Assembly (NCBI GenBank): GCA_037501455.1 | Contig: CM074865.1 | Location: forward strand, 15,942,501 to 16,006,500 | Length of the DNA stretch: 64,000 nucleotides | Source of the DNA: Lantana camara | Lineage: Eukaryota; Streptophyta; Magnoliopsida; Lamiales; Verbenaceae | Direction: 5' to 3' | In this document: one piece after another, positions 9,561 to 23,900 of the stretch | Position numbering within the stretch: position 1 is the first letter of the stretch | Layout: each line of letters begins with the position of its first letter | The notes under the pieces: model-generated | What the model saw: only the letters and a program-made list of their open reading frames with translations | Database searches by the model: none | What the model was told of the DNA's origin: nothing | Translations under genes and position numbers: made by a program

Positions 9561-10747
9561 CTACTTTTTCTTAGCAGCACTCCCTTGAGTTGGTTGAGAA
9601 TCAGGCACAACAAGTTGACTTAGATTTACATATTTCTGGCCTTCAACCAAGTGGACTCCAGCAGCTCTTCTTTCAGGTGTGGGCATATATAATCTGGTTG
9701 AGAAAGTACAACCTGCCATGGGAGGTGGAGCCCTGATGTTAATCCTGGTTTGAAGGACATGGGGCTGCCTTGGTGGAAGTCTTTGAGCTGGACCTGAAAC
9801 CTGTTATCCCATATTCATTTGTTCAAACATGGTAGGTCCAGGAATGGTTGTTGGTGGTGTCATCCAAGAAGTTGTACTAGGACCACCAGTAGGTAAGGTG
9901 TTAGGCTCAATCACCATGTCAGAAAAAGTATTTGTTGGAGGCTGAATCTCTGGAGGAATTGAAGTGTCTGTAGCCCTGGAGCTTGGTGCATGGTTATTTT
10001 GTGGCATTTCCAAAACTGTTGATGTGTTTCCCTGCATTGACATAATTCAGGAATAGAGTAATATATACTTTCCATTATATTATTAAAATATATGACAAAA
10101 AGTATGTTGTAAGTTACCTCTGTCCCTTACCTCGAAGTGCCCTCACCGAAAAGATTCCTTTGTACCTATGCAGTGGCAACCGTCCAAAAATTAACACATT
10201 TCAAAATGTACATATACTGATTTGTATTTTAATAATTAAACTTCTTGCAGAAGCTTCATACCTCTTTCTCCTTTCTTTTAAGCCTCTTTCTCTGAGCTCC
10301 TTGACTTGCATCATCATACTCTGGACGCTCCGGACATGCCCTAACGTTGTGGCCTGGTTCACCACAACAACTGCAGTGGACCGTGGGTGTCTGTCTCCTC
10401 AAAGCCATCACATGCTGCCTTCCCCTTGGCCTTCTTCTTCTATGGTTTTGAAGCTCGTCAGGTTCTCTTCTTCGTACCTTACGCGGTCTCCCAATACCCC
10501 TTCCAAAGTTAGGTGGCATTGGAGGGATGTAAACTGACTGGCTCCAATCTTCTTGCCCAGTTATTGGATAAATAACCGGAGCATAAGCCTTTTTATATGT
10601 CTCAACCGTATAACAAGCATCCACAAAATCTTCGGGGTCCATTTTTTGTTTTCTGATTGCACTAATGGCATGATGGCATGGAATACCAGTCAGAGCCCAC
10701 TTCTTGCATGTGCAGGTCATTTCCCTTAAGTCCACAGCATACATAGC
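9561..10747 (-). pseudogene. MULE transposase, C-terminal part (SWIM finger, CCHC knuckle)
   Basis: This is the 3' half of the MuDR-type transposase, cut off from its N-terminal half (33378-35529) by the copia insertion. The exon at about 10258-10747 starts YAVDLREMTCTCKKWALTG and has the SWIM pattern CTCKKW...GIPCHHAI. A GRPRKVRRREPDEL basic stretch and a CX2CX4HX4C knuckle (CSCCGEPGHNVRAC) follow. A short exon lies near 10110-10155 and a last exon spans 9561-10031 (acceptor TCAATGCAG). The last exon is Pro/Thr-rich, with an in-frame TAA at about 9809-9811, and ends AAKKK-stop. The SWIM finger binds DNA in this family. Sequence between the FCARHC motif of the N-terminal half and this exon is missing. 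Confidence 0.85.
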
Positions 10748-11446
10748 TGTTGGAAAATACGAATCAGAAAGCAGCGGAATTTAAAAAATTTTTCCAACAA
10801 AGGATCTTGGACTCGCAATCGTGTATCCAAATTCGTAGAGTTAAGAAACTTTCTTTTCTTTTATTCTTTCTTGAAGCATTTCAAGCCACCCAAGAACGCT
10901 CTTCTCGCGGCTTGATCCCCTCTCCTTGGTAAAGCTCGAATCTTCAAACTTCTAACTTGAAGCTCTCTGGAGATAGTCCACCAACTTGATCACAATCTAA
11001 CTAGTAAGGATGCTAGTTCTCTAGTTAGTGTTTAGGCTTAACCTAGGGTTTCGTTTATCTTGGAGAAAGGATGGTGTTCAACACATGAACCAAAAGAATT
11101 GCCAATTAGCTCTAAGGGGAGCTCGAGCTCCCCTATTTATATTAAGGGAGTGGCCGAAATTCCTAGTCCTTATGGACTAGGGTTTTGGTCCCTCTCTCTC
11201 ATATTACTTGATCATCAAGTATTTTGACTTTGACTTTGAATTCAAATTCAAATCAACTTTCAAGAGAGCTAAAATATCCAAACTATTTTTGGATAATTTT
11301 ATACTTTATTTATTTAAAATAAATAACTTATTTTATCTAATTAATTAATTCATAATTAATTAACTAGATTATTTTCTCCAAAATTAGACTTTCTTTTTAA
11401 TTCAAAATTAAACCAAAGTTTATTAAATAATTAACACATTTAATTA

Positions 11447-11483
<37 letters not shown>

Positions 11484-12717
11484 ATATATTCACACGTGTG
11501 GGACACGTGTCACAAGGACACGTGTCATTCACGTGAGCCACACGTGTGGTTTCACACGTGTGGAACCCTCTTGGCCTGATTAACTCGTTTAATCATTTTC
11601 AAGCCTCAACTCATGTAACCAAGTTGTTGTGTGTGACCCTCTAGGTTCTCAATTCAATTAGCAGTGACCCTAATTAATTAATTCACTAATTAATTAATCA
11701 GTCCACAGATTAAATGACCATAGTCTAGCAACAGGTGTTTAACCCCTAGCTGAATTGGAATGTTTGGATTCGACAGAACCTTTAAGTCATTGATTCATGT
11801 GAGATACAATCCTCCTACTTACTATCTCTCAACCAAGATCTAGGGTAAGGGAATAATCAGAACCCTAATAATCTGGTCTTAAAGCTAAGTGCATTTCATA
11901 TCCATTTGATCTCAATCCAAGAAACCCTTTTCTTGATGTCTTGATCTACTGCCTTGGCCAAGGACTCCATATGGCATATGAATGACTTACACAATAAGAG
12001 ATCACCTTGCAAACGCAAGTGTAGGTCCTTTTTTTATTCTCATTCACTTTCATGAGTCACTTGTGCAGCCCCAGCATAAGCCTTGAATCAGTTGTCTAAG
12101 GCGACACCCTTTAAAGCTTATACCTAAGACTACAGAGTTAACTCATAAAGTGACATGGAACCTCAAGTCTAAGGATCAATTAATCACATCAATGACTCGT
12201 GAGATATTTCCTAATCTTGAAGTTTCCATTTCCTGAAATAGAAACTTCCTTTCCCATTTAGGAATCTTCTCACACGGGGCACCTCAGTGAACTTACTTAT
12301 TAAAGTAAGCACCCTCATGTATCACGCACGTATCAACTATACACTTTGCACCTCCATGAAACAAGGTGGTCCTTCTTAAGGGCGTGATCCCACAAGCAAG
12401 CCTTAGAGGAGTCAGGTTGACACTCCCACTGTCTGTAGGACTTATCGGCTTAGAGTATTTTACTAATCATGACTTATGTGATATAGGGCTCGTTTCATGA
12501 ACCATTTCTCCTAAATGGTAGAGTCCTAAAGTCATCAGGATTAGGGGAGTTCTCATACATGCACAGCTAAAGTAAACGCATACCAAACAAGAGCATATAA
12601 AGAAGTGTTTGCCTATGATATTAATCAATCGTATATTATTCAAAGATTGTCTGTGATACTAGGTAAGTCCCAAAACGGATTATGACTAATCGGCTTTCTA
12701 GGGCACCATTCCTAACA
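10748..12717 (-). repeat. 3' LTR of copia 1
   Basis: 1970 bp, TGTTGGAAAA...CATTCCTAACA on the plus strand. It matches 47034-48930 and 55023-56944 through most of its length. It contains a (TA)n stretch at about 11451-11480 and a cluster of ACACGTGT palindromes (about 11491-11565) that also occurs in the copia 2 right LTR. The purine tract (minus strand AAGTGGGAGAT) follows at 12718-12728. Confidence 0.9.
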
Positions 12718-15700
12718 ATCTCCCACTTGCCCGTAAAAGCCATTTAGGTACTCTAAGTCCCATCTTCTCAAGATGCACTTTGAGAGCCTATTGACTTTGG
12801 GCGTTTCCAAAGTGGATCTGCCATATTCTCTGCTGATGTAACCCTCTTGTTAACACATCTTTTAGGAAACACGTTTTCCTTATAAAGTGATTCGTAATCA
12901 CGTGTTCAGTCTCTTGGTGAGGTCTTGGTTCTCTTACTTGAGCAACCATCCATTTTATCATACGATATGATAATGGTGTTGTTTCATGCTAGGAACTTCA
13001 TCTAACTAGTTAGATGGAGTTTCTTACCCAAACACTTACCTTAGCTGTATTTAATACGACTAAGTACTCAACTACGATAGTCAAGATTTTGCCACGTTCG
13101 TGCTTGGAATGTTTCCAACACGTTGCTTTGCCATTGAGGCAAAAATTGCATCATTTCAATGATTTACAATCATCTATGTTTGATGCAACAATTACATCAA
13201 AATTATGATAAGATCCTTTGGGCTCTGTAAACTAATACATATCCTCATTTCTTCTCAAGTACTCTGAGGACATCCTTTACAGAGATCTAATGACCTTCTC
13301 TGAGGTCATATTAGATTCGGCCCACTACGCTTAGTGTTGCGCCATATCTAATTTAGTACATAACTTTTCATACATTATGCACCCTTTCACTTAAAGGGAT
13401 TTTGGACATTCTAACTTTCTCAAAGTTATCTTAGGACACATACTCTTCAAAAGAGATGTTCCATTGTCCATACTAAACTCCTTTTAGTACCGTGGTTATG
13501 TACTCGTTTTGTGATAATCCATTTATGCTCTTAGATCTATCTTCTATAGATCTGAATGTCGAGAATTCAGGATAATCACTAAGATCTTTCATGCCGAATT
13601 GTTTCTTAAACAAGAATTGGTAACTTTCACGTCATCCTTGACATTCCTAATGAGAAGGATGTCGTCTTCTAAAGAACCAAAAATTGACTCTTACATCACT
13701 AACTTTCATATGTACACTTTTAAGACTTATTCGACTTCCATCTGTGTCAAACGATTTGACTGTGGAATCGAATTGTCTAACTCCTAGAAGCCTTTATCAA
13801 TCCACAGATTGACTTAGGGATTTGCATACCTTATACATACTCCCACTGAATATGAGACTTATAGAAATACCTTATTTCAGTCTCTTTCAATCTCATATTG
13901 AACAAGATAGTTCTCATATTCATTTATCATATCTCATAGTCAGAATATGAGGATGTGGTAAACATAATCCAAATGGACTTTTGCATTTCAACCGTCAAGA
14001 AGGTTGTAATGCTTTCATTCACTCGAAGCTCCACGAGCTTGATCCTATCAGATGGATCAACCAAGGCCAAAACTTGGTTTGAGTATACGGAATCCATATT
14101 GGATTTCAAGGCTTGCTTACACTACTCAGATTCCAAATCTGACAGTGTCTCCTTTTCAAGTAATTCCTTTGCTATCTAGGAACGCGTTCTAAACCGTCTT
14201 AAGTGAAGGGTTTCACACGTGTACATACTCTAAAATTTGGCTAAGTTTTATCAGATGGGCTCGTTTCTTCTATATGCGGCATGGATATTTATCCTCAAAT
14301 TTCTTTGAGGTCTGCTTGCTTGCCTTTCTTCTTCTATAGGAATGATTCCTTAAGAAAGGTACATTCCTTGAGAAAAACAACCTTTGTCCAAGGGAATCGC
14401 AGAAACGATATCCTATATTGTTATATAAACTTGAACTCGTTTCAAGCTTATCTCCCACTATCCTATTCACTTAAGAGGATTCCATTAAATTCTTGGATAA
14501 GAATAATTAGGGAATTTAATATGCCACATTGCATAGTGCAACTAAAGGACTGATTTTGGAAGGTGCTAAATTCAAAATCTCGAACTGCATATTCTAGGAG
14601 TTTATTCCTAGAATGATTATAAGTCAATAAAGCTTACTATGGAATGGACCATATCCTATTAGGTTTCATTCCCTCATTCGGAAACACTAAGGTGTTCTCG
14701 AATTAGTTTACTGAGAGATAATCCTTTTATCTCTAAGATGACTAAGGAATTAGTTGCTAAGATATTGGCTATCTCGATCATATCGATTTACCTATAACTT
14801 ATGACTACTTCGGTTCCTAACCTCCTTTTGAAATTCTAAGAATTTCATATAAGTTTCGAATTTGTACTTCCACAAGTACATTCATTCATAATGATTAAAC
14901 TGACGATTGTATCTAGTGCTTACATTAAGCATCTTACACTCATCAGCATGGATCGAAATCCACTAGAATTTTTGGCACGTTTCACCTAAACCATGTTTCG
15001 GGAACGTTTCCCTTTAAGATAGGATTCATAGGAAGTTAACTCTCTAGGTTCATTTTCGAAAAATGATCCTAAGATGTCTAACTTGCTAATCTTTTTATGT
15101 CTCAACGTTCCAAAGTAATTCAAAGCTTTGTCATCTCACTTACTTTTGTTATCTCGTTGTATGTTCAGAACATTAGTGTTGTGAGTCTTTGCATAACAGA
15201 TTATGCAGAATCAACTCAAGACTTGTGAATTCTATTCCTAGTAGAATTACTAAACGAGGTAACATTTCAGAGTACTCATACTCTTTGCAGTTTCCTTTCA
15301 AAGTCCTTATTTGCTACCATAGAAGCAAACGTCCAATTTGATTTCTAATGTCTTTTGGGCGTACCCCTTACATGCCCCTCCATTGGGCTCTTAAGGGTTT
15401 CTTCTTCTTTAGGCCTTCAAGCCTTTAACTTAGTGGGTCTAGAAGAAGAATTAACCATCACAACCTTTTGTTCCTTCTTAAGTATGCTCTCAACCATTAT
15501 CAACTAAATGATTAACTATGCTACATTAGCATCATTCTAGTTGAGTATAAAGGGTTTGAATGATGGTGGAAGCAATGTAAGCAATCAGTGCATTGAGAAC
15601 TCTTTTCTCAGTTAATGATCGAGACCACAAGATCTTCAAATAAGATCTTCAGACCTTGTTCGTGTGCACTTGTTTTCTCATTTGGAATATTTGAATAATT

Positions 15701-16235
15701 CCATAGTGTTATACCTTGTAACATTTTTATGAGGTTGTTCAATTGCTCTTAAGTGGTTTGGAGAAATCCATTCACCTCAGATTGCTTCTCTTTTGGCCCG
15801 GGTCGAATTTTCACAATTGAAAACTTCGCCCTTTAGAGAACGCCTTTCTCTATTCGGAATCTAAAACGAATTTTAGGGTCCGAAGTCAATCAGAGTTAGT
15901 TAGGACTTAGTCAACTCTTTTGACTTAAGGATGGATACGAATGGGTTTGCATTTCATATTGTAGAGAATCACAGAACTACAACCTAGATGCTAAGCAGAG
16001 AAAAATGTGAGCATGCTGAATTATAACGATATACAAAAGATAAGGTCTTTAATCTAATGTAGCTCCCACTGTTTTTCAAAGATCTATAATTCCCAAAGAT
16101 CTAAGAGGAACGCGTTTCCCAATGGGTACCAAGATCCTAAGCATTTTACCTCGAACCCACGACTCGCGGACATTCTAAGTAAAACCCTAGGTAGGTACAA
16201 CTTACCAATTCTAACACCTTTAGAACTCTTAGTAA
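12718..16235 (-). pseudogene. gag-pol remnant of copia 1
   Basis: On the minus strand this is colinear with the copia 2 internal region (48931-53138) but shorter and full of stops and gaps. For example, the peptide encoded around 13927-14109 contains SNQVLALVDPSD and VEMQKSIW, matching the RT start of copia 2 (SNQVWTLVDLPD, VAMQKSIR). The region next to 12718 matches the RNase H end, and 15300-16000 matches the gag/protease part. No frame longer than about 90 codons survives. The remnant stops at the TAA target site of the CACTA element. Confidence 0.85.
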
Positions 16236-16244
16236 CACTACAAG

Positions 16245-16985
16245 AAATTCCCGGAATTCCGACGGGAAACAATCCCTTGGAAAATCGTTCCTCGGAATTC
16301 AGAAACCGACGGGCTACCGACGAACGAAAACCAACCAAAAAAAAATATAATTTAAAACAATTCCGACGGGATTCCGAGGGAAATCCCGTCGAAAATTACT
16401 TAGGCTGAATAAAGGAAGTATATTTTCCGACGGGATTTCCCTCGGAATCCCGTCGGAATATTTAAAAATTTGATAAAATTATTAATTAATTCCGACGGGA
16501 TTTCCCTCGGAAACCCGTCGAAATTGTTAAAAATTTAATAAAAATAGTAATTAATTCCGACGGTATTTCCCTCGGAATCCCGTCGGAATATTTAAAAATT
16601 TGATAAAAATATTAATTAATTCCGATGGGATTTCCCTCGGAAACCCGTCGGAATTGTTAAAAAATTAATAAAAATATTAATTAATTCCGACGGGATTTCC
16701 CTCGGAATCCCGTCGGCATTTTTAAATATTTAATAAAAATATTAATTGATTCCGACGGGATTTCCCTCGGAATCCCGTCGGTATGTTTAAATATTTAATA
16801 AAAATATTAATTAATTCCGACGGGATTTCCCTCGGAATCCCGTCGGAATTTTTAAATATTTAATAAATATATTAATTGATTCCGACGGGGAGTTCGTCGG
16901 AAAACCGTCGGAATTTTAAAAAAGTTAATAAATATATTAATTAATTCCGACGGGATGTTCGTCGGAAACCCATCGGAATTATTTC
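16245..16985. repeat. CACTA left subterminal repeat array
   Basis: About ten tandem units of 60-65 bp. Each has a nearly palindromic core (TTCCGACGGGATTTCCCTCG then GAATCCCGTCGGAA) and an AT spacer (TTAATAAAAATATTAATTAA). Subterminal arrays are the transposase-binding regions of CACTA elements. Confidence 0.92.
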
Positions 16986-17400
16986 AAAAAGAATTTTTTT
17001 TCGCTTGGTTTTTTTTTTTTTTTTTTGGTTCCTGGATAGTTATTTATCAAACCTGAAATTTATCCCAACAATTCATCAAATACACAATTCATCCATAATC
17101 AATCCAAATATTCATTTCCAACAATTATACATCAGATCCGAACATTCATCCTTTCTACATGCTACAAATTTATGTATTAATTCATCCAACAAAAGTATTT
17201 ATCCATAAGTACTCTTACTAGTCTTCACATGCTACAAATTTATACATCCAACAAAAGTATTTATCCATAAGTACTCTTACTAGTCTTCACATGCTACAAA
17301 TCATAAGTACTCTTACTAGTCTTCACATGCTACAAATTTATACATCCAACAAAAGTATTTATCCACAAGTATACTTACCAATCTTCAATTACATTGTCTT

Positions 17401-20400
17401 AGTCCTCCTCCTCCCTCTCTTCATCATCGTGATCTTCATAAGTTTTAGGAGTGTTTCTTTTGCTCTTACCGGATCGACCTTTGCTCTTACGCCTTTCGCG
17501 AGTTTGTGAAGCATTTATTAGTTGATTAACCGCTTGTGTCTGCATCTCTATTAGCTTCGTAAGTTGTTTCATTTGCTGCTGCGTTTGCTGTTGCTGCTGC
17601 TGCATTTGTTGAGTTATATCACCTAACATATTACAAAATTGATTATGATATAGTTTGCATCCCATTTGAATATAGATAAAATTTAATAATTCACATGATA
17701 TAGATATAAGGGGTCTTTTTTAAAAAGTACCTAAAAGTTGAAAAAATTTGCTTTAACTCCCCATTTTTAAAAAAATTCCTCTTTGCTCCCTAGATGACAA
17801 GCCAAATTTGCTTTAACTCCCCATTTTTTTTGAAGGTTGTATTAAAACTCAAGAATCTCGTACCCGAACCCCGAAATCACGTACTTAAATGCCCAAATGA
17901 TGTATTTGCCCCCAAATACATCATTTGGGCATTTAAGTACGTGATTTCGGCGTTCGGGTACGAGATTCTTGAGTTTTAATACAACCATGGGGAGTTAAAG
18001 CAAATTTGGCCTGTCATCTAGGGAGCAAAGAGGAACTTTTTTAAAAATGGGGAGTTAAAGCAAATTTGAGTTCTCATTTGGGGATTTTTCGGGAATTTCC
18101 TGTAGATATAATTGCAAATTTACATGTATAGAATATAGATAAAATTTAATAATTCACATGCGCACACACATATACATATATACGTATATATTCACATGCA
18201 ATAAATTTATTGTATCATCATATATAATCTAATTATGATTAATAGTTGATTTGAATGTAGACATGAGTAAATGATAATATTAGTAATGGAAATAAAAAGG
18301 ATATTTTTTGAGTTGCTCGTTTAAAAGCATAAATTTGTGGACTTTTTAAAAGCAATTCCAACAAGTAATAAAGTGCAAAGATTCTCAATACCAAAAAAAA
18401 CGAATCCAAAAGGTAAGTTCACCTGACACGTTACCTAACGCCTCAGTAAGCTGCTCGTTTGTCACGTAGGGGCCACTCTGAGATGATGGAGAGCCTGAAG
18501 TGTAATCTGATAATGGTGAAGGTCCTACATTCTTTCTCTTTGGCATGTGATTCATCCCGAGAATACGACCTTTCTTATCACGTCCCCCGGCAGCTAAAGT
18601 CCACAACTCTACACTGTCAGCAACTGGACATTCTGGATCCTCCAATCGGCGTTGTTCTTGCTCAGCGACTAGTTCATTATACTTCAACTATATATAATTA
18701 TGAATTAATTAAAATACTGGATTATGCAATTCTTCACTGCAACTAGCAATTTATGAATTAACTTTAACATAAATTGAAATTTTGCAACTGAAAAGAATGT
18801 ATTTAACTACAAAAATTATAAATAACTTACAGCAACGTCACGTGTAGCTCCTTCCTTCCAATCTTTGACAGCTTTTCCCTTATCTTCAAGCCTCACATAT
18901 CCGTCTACAAAGGCATCGTAATGATCAACCTTCTTTTTAGTTTTTTCTTCCATCATGGCAATGCGCGTGTGCATACTAATCGACCCTCCAGTGTAAACCG
19001 ATGATCCTTCCTTCGACTTCCTGTTGCGTGCATTTCTTTCACGCTTAGCCTGATACTCAGGGCTACTCCAAAGTGAACGCAACGCTGTATATACCTCATC
19101 TAGCATCCAACCCGGCTTCTTCTCACTGTTTCGGATCATGTAGTAGGTGTCCGCCATTCGTAGCCCCAAGTGATGCTTAAATGCCTTGTAGAAATGACCC
19201 TCGTACATAGGATCCGAAGTGCAGTACTTCTGTATAATTCAACAATTAAAAGAAATATATAAAAAAAACATCAATAATATGTATGTATTCATATTATGTC
19301 AATGTTAGATTACCTTCCAATCTTCAAACCAGCTAACCAACTCTTGTTCAGGAATATCAATTACAGTATTATAGGGTTGAGTAAGCCTGCTCTTGAATAC
19401 ATTCGTAATCCCTTTGGTCCCATCGTAGTTACTAACATAGCTACATCCACAAATACAAATATATATTGAGACTATATTTTACTCTACACAATTATCATTT
19501 ACTCTAATAGATACGAAAATATAATTATTTAATACGTTACCGAACAATTAATTATCTAATTTTTCAATATCTTTTTTATGGAAAAATGACTCATTCCGAC
19601 AACAATATGTTGCATCATACAACGATATGCTGACAACGATATGAAATTTCCATTAAAACTCTCTCTCTCTCTCTCTCTCTCTCTATACATTAGTCTTTAA
19701 AATTTTAGAAAGTATCTCTCTCCATACATATATATATGCATTTATAATGTATAGATACTCAGAGAATATTATTTTGCAGTGTCTTATCATATCGAAATTG
19801 TATCCGGCACTTGAAAATTAAAAAAAAAATTGCATTGTTATATTTTTATATCGTCGTTTTTGTATCCCTACACCTATGCTCAATAGATGTGTGTATATAT
19901 GTGCTACTTTAACTTGAGTACTTGACAAAGTGGTTTAAAGGTCGTAAGAATCTAAAAAACTCAGTGATGTTTCTTCTGGCAAAACCTGACAGTCCTCAAC
20001 TGCTAGCCAAATGGAAAAGGTGAAATAAACTAAAGGGGAAGAAGTGTATAAGAAAGAAGACCTCTAGTTTGCTTTATGCCTTTATGAAAGACAGCCATTA
20101 CTGCAACTCACTTTGGGAAACACAAAATTAAATAAATTCAACTATTCTTGGTGTAATCAATCATCAATCCCACTAATCACCTACATCTACTAGACTCAAC
20201 ATTAGGCATTCCATAATTCTCTTGAAAAAAAAAAACCCCTTTAATTTAATGAATAAGTTCCACACATTCTTACCAAAGGAGGCAATAAGGATACAATCTG
20301 TTCACAGGATATATTCTAACAAACTCCAGAATTTTCAGACTTCCAAGTTAGAATAAACAGAGATACATGCTTAAGACACTTAGAACTAAAAAGAGAATAT

Positions 20401-20861
20401 TAAGAAATAATAATTTTAAGAAATAATAATAAGTTGTAAACTCACTCATGGTCCCCCACGGGGTGTAACATTCTTTTTCCAGAAATTGGTGTCCGAAGGC
20501 CCCTAGATTGTCTTTGAATTGTAGGAGCTCCAATTGGTTCTTGCTCCTCATGCTCCTTTTCTATTTCATTTTCTTCATTTATTGGACTGTTAGACGGTGC
20601 AGAAGGGGAAGATGTAGACCGATCAACAGAGGGAGATGTAATCGGATCACCGTCAGGAGACGTAATATGATTCTCGCCCGGTGAGGATGCAGGAGCAACC
20701 AATGATGAGGGGGTGGGGGTTAATCTGTGTGTCAACCCAGAAATAGGTCTAAACGTGGATCTCCCCGCTGCATTCGGTACAAAACTTTTAGCCTTCTTTT
20801 TACCGGTTACATTTCTTAAGAAACTTCCCTGTGGATGAGGCGGTTGTTTGTCCATCTGCAT
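17401..20861 (-). CDS. Second CACTA gene (plant Transposase_24 / TNPA-like), spliced
   Basis: Five exons are proposed on the minus strand. Exon 1 (about 20861-20447; ATGGACAAACAACCG at 20855, donor GTGAGT) is Ser/Pro-rich. Exon 2 (about 19440-19318) encodes YDGTKGITNVFKSRLTQP and LVSWFEDWK. Exon 3 (about 19230-18836) encodes FKHHLGLRMADTYYMIRNSE and PGWMLDEVYTALRSLW. Exon 4 (about 18687-18420) contains the family signature VELWTLAAGGRDKKGRILGM. Exon 5 (about 17665-17401) has Gln runs, then a basic and an acidic tail ending EEREEED-stop. The family is thought to bind subterminal repeats. No internal stop was seen, so it may be more intact than the TNP2 gene. A MITE sits in the last intron. Exon borders are estimates. 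Confidence 0.65.
17709..18101. mobile_element. Fold-back MITE in a CACTA intron
   Basis: 393 bp, an almost perfect inverted repeat over its whole length with the centre near 17910 (CCCAAATGATGTATTTG facing CAAATACATCATTTGGG). Flanks are TAGATATA at 17701-17708 and 18103-18110, an 8-9-bp duplication typical of Mutator-type MITEs. It shares TAACTCCCC, AAATACATCATTTGGG and ACTCAAGAATC motifs with the MITE at 40528-40804. Confidence 0.85.
19661..19684. repeat. (CT)n microsatellite
   Basis: About 11 CT units in a CACTA intron. Confidence 0.8.
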
Positions 20862-20969
20862 TATAATAAACAACAAAACAATCAATATTTTATACAACAA
20901 ACTAACAGCCTCCCAACAAAAAGTAATAAAAATTAAGAGAAATTTAAAATACACATAATTAATAACTAA

Positions 20970-23900
20970 CCAATCATAGTCACTATCAACAAATTCTACG
21001 CTTTCAGTATCGTTAGATTCCTCATCATCATTAGATTCATCACTTGATATCGAAGGACTAACATAAGAATTAATGGTGTTCATTTCCCCCTCCTCAACTT
21101 CATCTACAACTTGAACTCTATCGGTCAAAATTCTAATATTTTCCTCAAAAGGAATTGCATTGACAACAGCACGATCGTCATTTTGATAGGCCACTTCAAG
21201 GGAATCTTCAACTTCAAACTTTTCTTTTGGCTTTGTTTTTATTACAACCCACCAGTTTAGTTTATCTTTAGTTCGGCCTGGATAAAGCACATAGTATACC
21301 TGGCGGGCATTTTGAGCAATTACAAATGGGTCATACCATTTATATTTACCATTTCGTTTAACCTCAACAATCATGCTTTCTGCATTGCCAATGCGCGTTC
21401 CCACTCGAGGGGTTGGATCAAACCACTGACACTTAAACAAAACAACCCTTTTTAAAGGTTCTCCCGGATATTCTAATTCAATTATTTCTTCCAACATTCC
21501 ATAATAATCCTTATCATCACTTCCTCCATCAAAATTTCCTTTAACCCACACACCACTGTTCATTGTTTTCTTTCCAACACCCCAGGATCTAGTGTGAAAT
21601 TTGAAACCGTTCACCAAGTATTTTTGCCAAGTTCTAACTTTTATATACGGACCGCATGAGAGCTAATGTAATAATATACCAGAAACTTCATTTTGGTCGT
21701 TAAGTACCTATATTAAATAAATGAACTAATGTTAAAATTTATAATCAATATATTAGTTGTTTGTTGTATAAGTTAAAAGATATGTATGTGTCTTACATAT
21801 TCTTTGAACCAGCTGGCAAAGTTCTTTTGGATCGCCCCACTTATTTCTTCCCCATCATTGATTTCATGTGCGAAAAAATGGCTACATTTGTTGCAACAAA
21901 TAAGATTTGGGTTAAACAAAAATAAATTCCAATTTATCGATACGACTAGGTAAATTGAAATTTTGATGATTACTTACTCTCGATATACTGAGACTTCCTC
22001 ACAGTTCAGCAAGACATGTAGTGAGGCTGCGTTATATTCTTTCTTATCAGTCATATAACGAGGTGTACATGCCGCAAATGCACGTCCTGGTTGGTTAAAA
22101 ATTGAAAAAGTTGGTTCAAGTGATTCATCAACTCCACCCTCGTCATTCCGACCAACCCTAGTCCTCATCGAACGCACGTGATCTTCAAAATAGAACGAGC
22201 AAAAACTTGCTGTTTCACGTCGCAAATAGGCCGCACAAATAGAACCTTCCACTCGTGATTTGTTTTTCACAGTCCTCTTAATCTTTCCAAGAAACCTATT
22301 TATTTGCATAAACATACATATTTATATATTAATTCAATATCACTGACATTTTTTATTTGTATTTATCATTTGACTTTAACAAAAAATAAAATACCTTTCA
22401 AACGGATACATCCATCTAAACTGGACTGGACCTCCATTACAGGCTTCATCAATTAAATGAATCGGCAAATGCTCCATCACATAAAAAAATGCCGGTGGGA
22501 AAATTCTTTCAAGTTTACAAAGGATGATCGGGATATTTTTCTCCATTTTATCAAGATCTTCATGTTTTAAATTACTTGAACACAAATCTTTGAAGAACTT
22601 ACTCAATTCTGCTAATGGTTTCCAAACATCATCCGGTAACCCTTTGAACGCGATGGGCAACAATTGCTCCATAAAAACATGACAATCGTGGCTCTTCATT
22701 CCATGTAACTTAGCTTGACTTACATTAACACATCTTCCCAAGTTAGATGAATAACCATCTGGCATGCGTAGTCCTTTTATCCATTCACATATAGTTCTCT
22801 TTTGTTCTAATGTGAATGTATATTTAGCCTTTGGTTTTCCCACGCGCCCATTAGGATTAGACACCAAATGTAGCTCAGGCCTATTACACACTCTTTTATA
22901 TCCTCACGAGCATTAGCATTATCCTTACTTTTGCCCGATATGTCCATAACCGTATTGAAAATGTTATCAAAAATATTCTTCTCAATATGCATTACGTCCA
23001 GGTTGTGGCGTAATAAGAGATCCTTCCAATATGGCAAATCCCAAAAAATACTACATTTCTTCCAATTATGCCACTCACCTACTCCCTGAATTGCTGGATT
23101 ATGAGGATTCTCCATGACTTTTGGAAATTCACACACCTGCTCCCACAATTGATGTCCACTCCACTTAAAAGGAGGATGGTCAGTTTTCGTACGATTTCTC
23201 TTAAAATTTCTTTTATTTCGTCTGTAAGGATGATCCAAGTCCAAGAATTTTCGGTGACAATCAAACCAACTTAGTTTTCTCCCATTCCTCAAGTAAGTTG
23301 CCTTACCCTCTTCCATGCAATAAGGGCATGTTAGTTTTCCCGCAGTGCCCCATCCTGATAGCATGCCATAAGCCGGGAAGTCACTAATAGTCCACATCAC
23401 TGCAGCTCTCATCTGAAAATTTTGTTTTGTCGCTGCATCATAAGTACAAACAACGACTTCCCACAACTCTTTTAACTCATCAATCAATGGCTGCATGTAT
23501 ATATCAATATTCTGTTTTGGGTTTTTAGGCCCGGGAATGATACATGTCAGGAACATGTATGGCATAGTCATACACATTTCGGGAGGTAAATTATACGGTG
23601 TCACGATAACCGGCCAACATGAGTAGGGAGCTGCTGATGAGTTATATGGAGTAAAACCATCAGTACACAAAGCCAGCCTGACATTTCGGGGTTCATTGGC
23701 AAAATCTGGAAATGTTTCATCAAAATGTTTCTAGGTTTTCCCGTCACATGGATGAGACATTACTCCATCTGGTCGTTGGTTTTTCGAGTGCCATGTCATG
23801 TGTGGTGCAGAGCTCATTGAGGCATACAACCTTTGCAATCTGGGGATAAGAGGCAGATAATGCATTCTCTTAACAGGAATTTGTCGGCTTACGCCCTTTT

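Noticed and set aside
16245..16985. Possible CRISPR-like array (regular repeats with spacers)
   Set aside because: The spacers are similar to one another and AT-rich, the repeats are palindromic CACTA subterminal motifs, and the DNA is plant nuclear.
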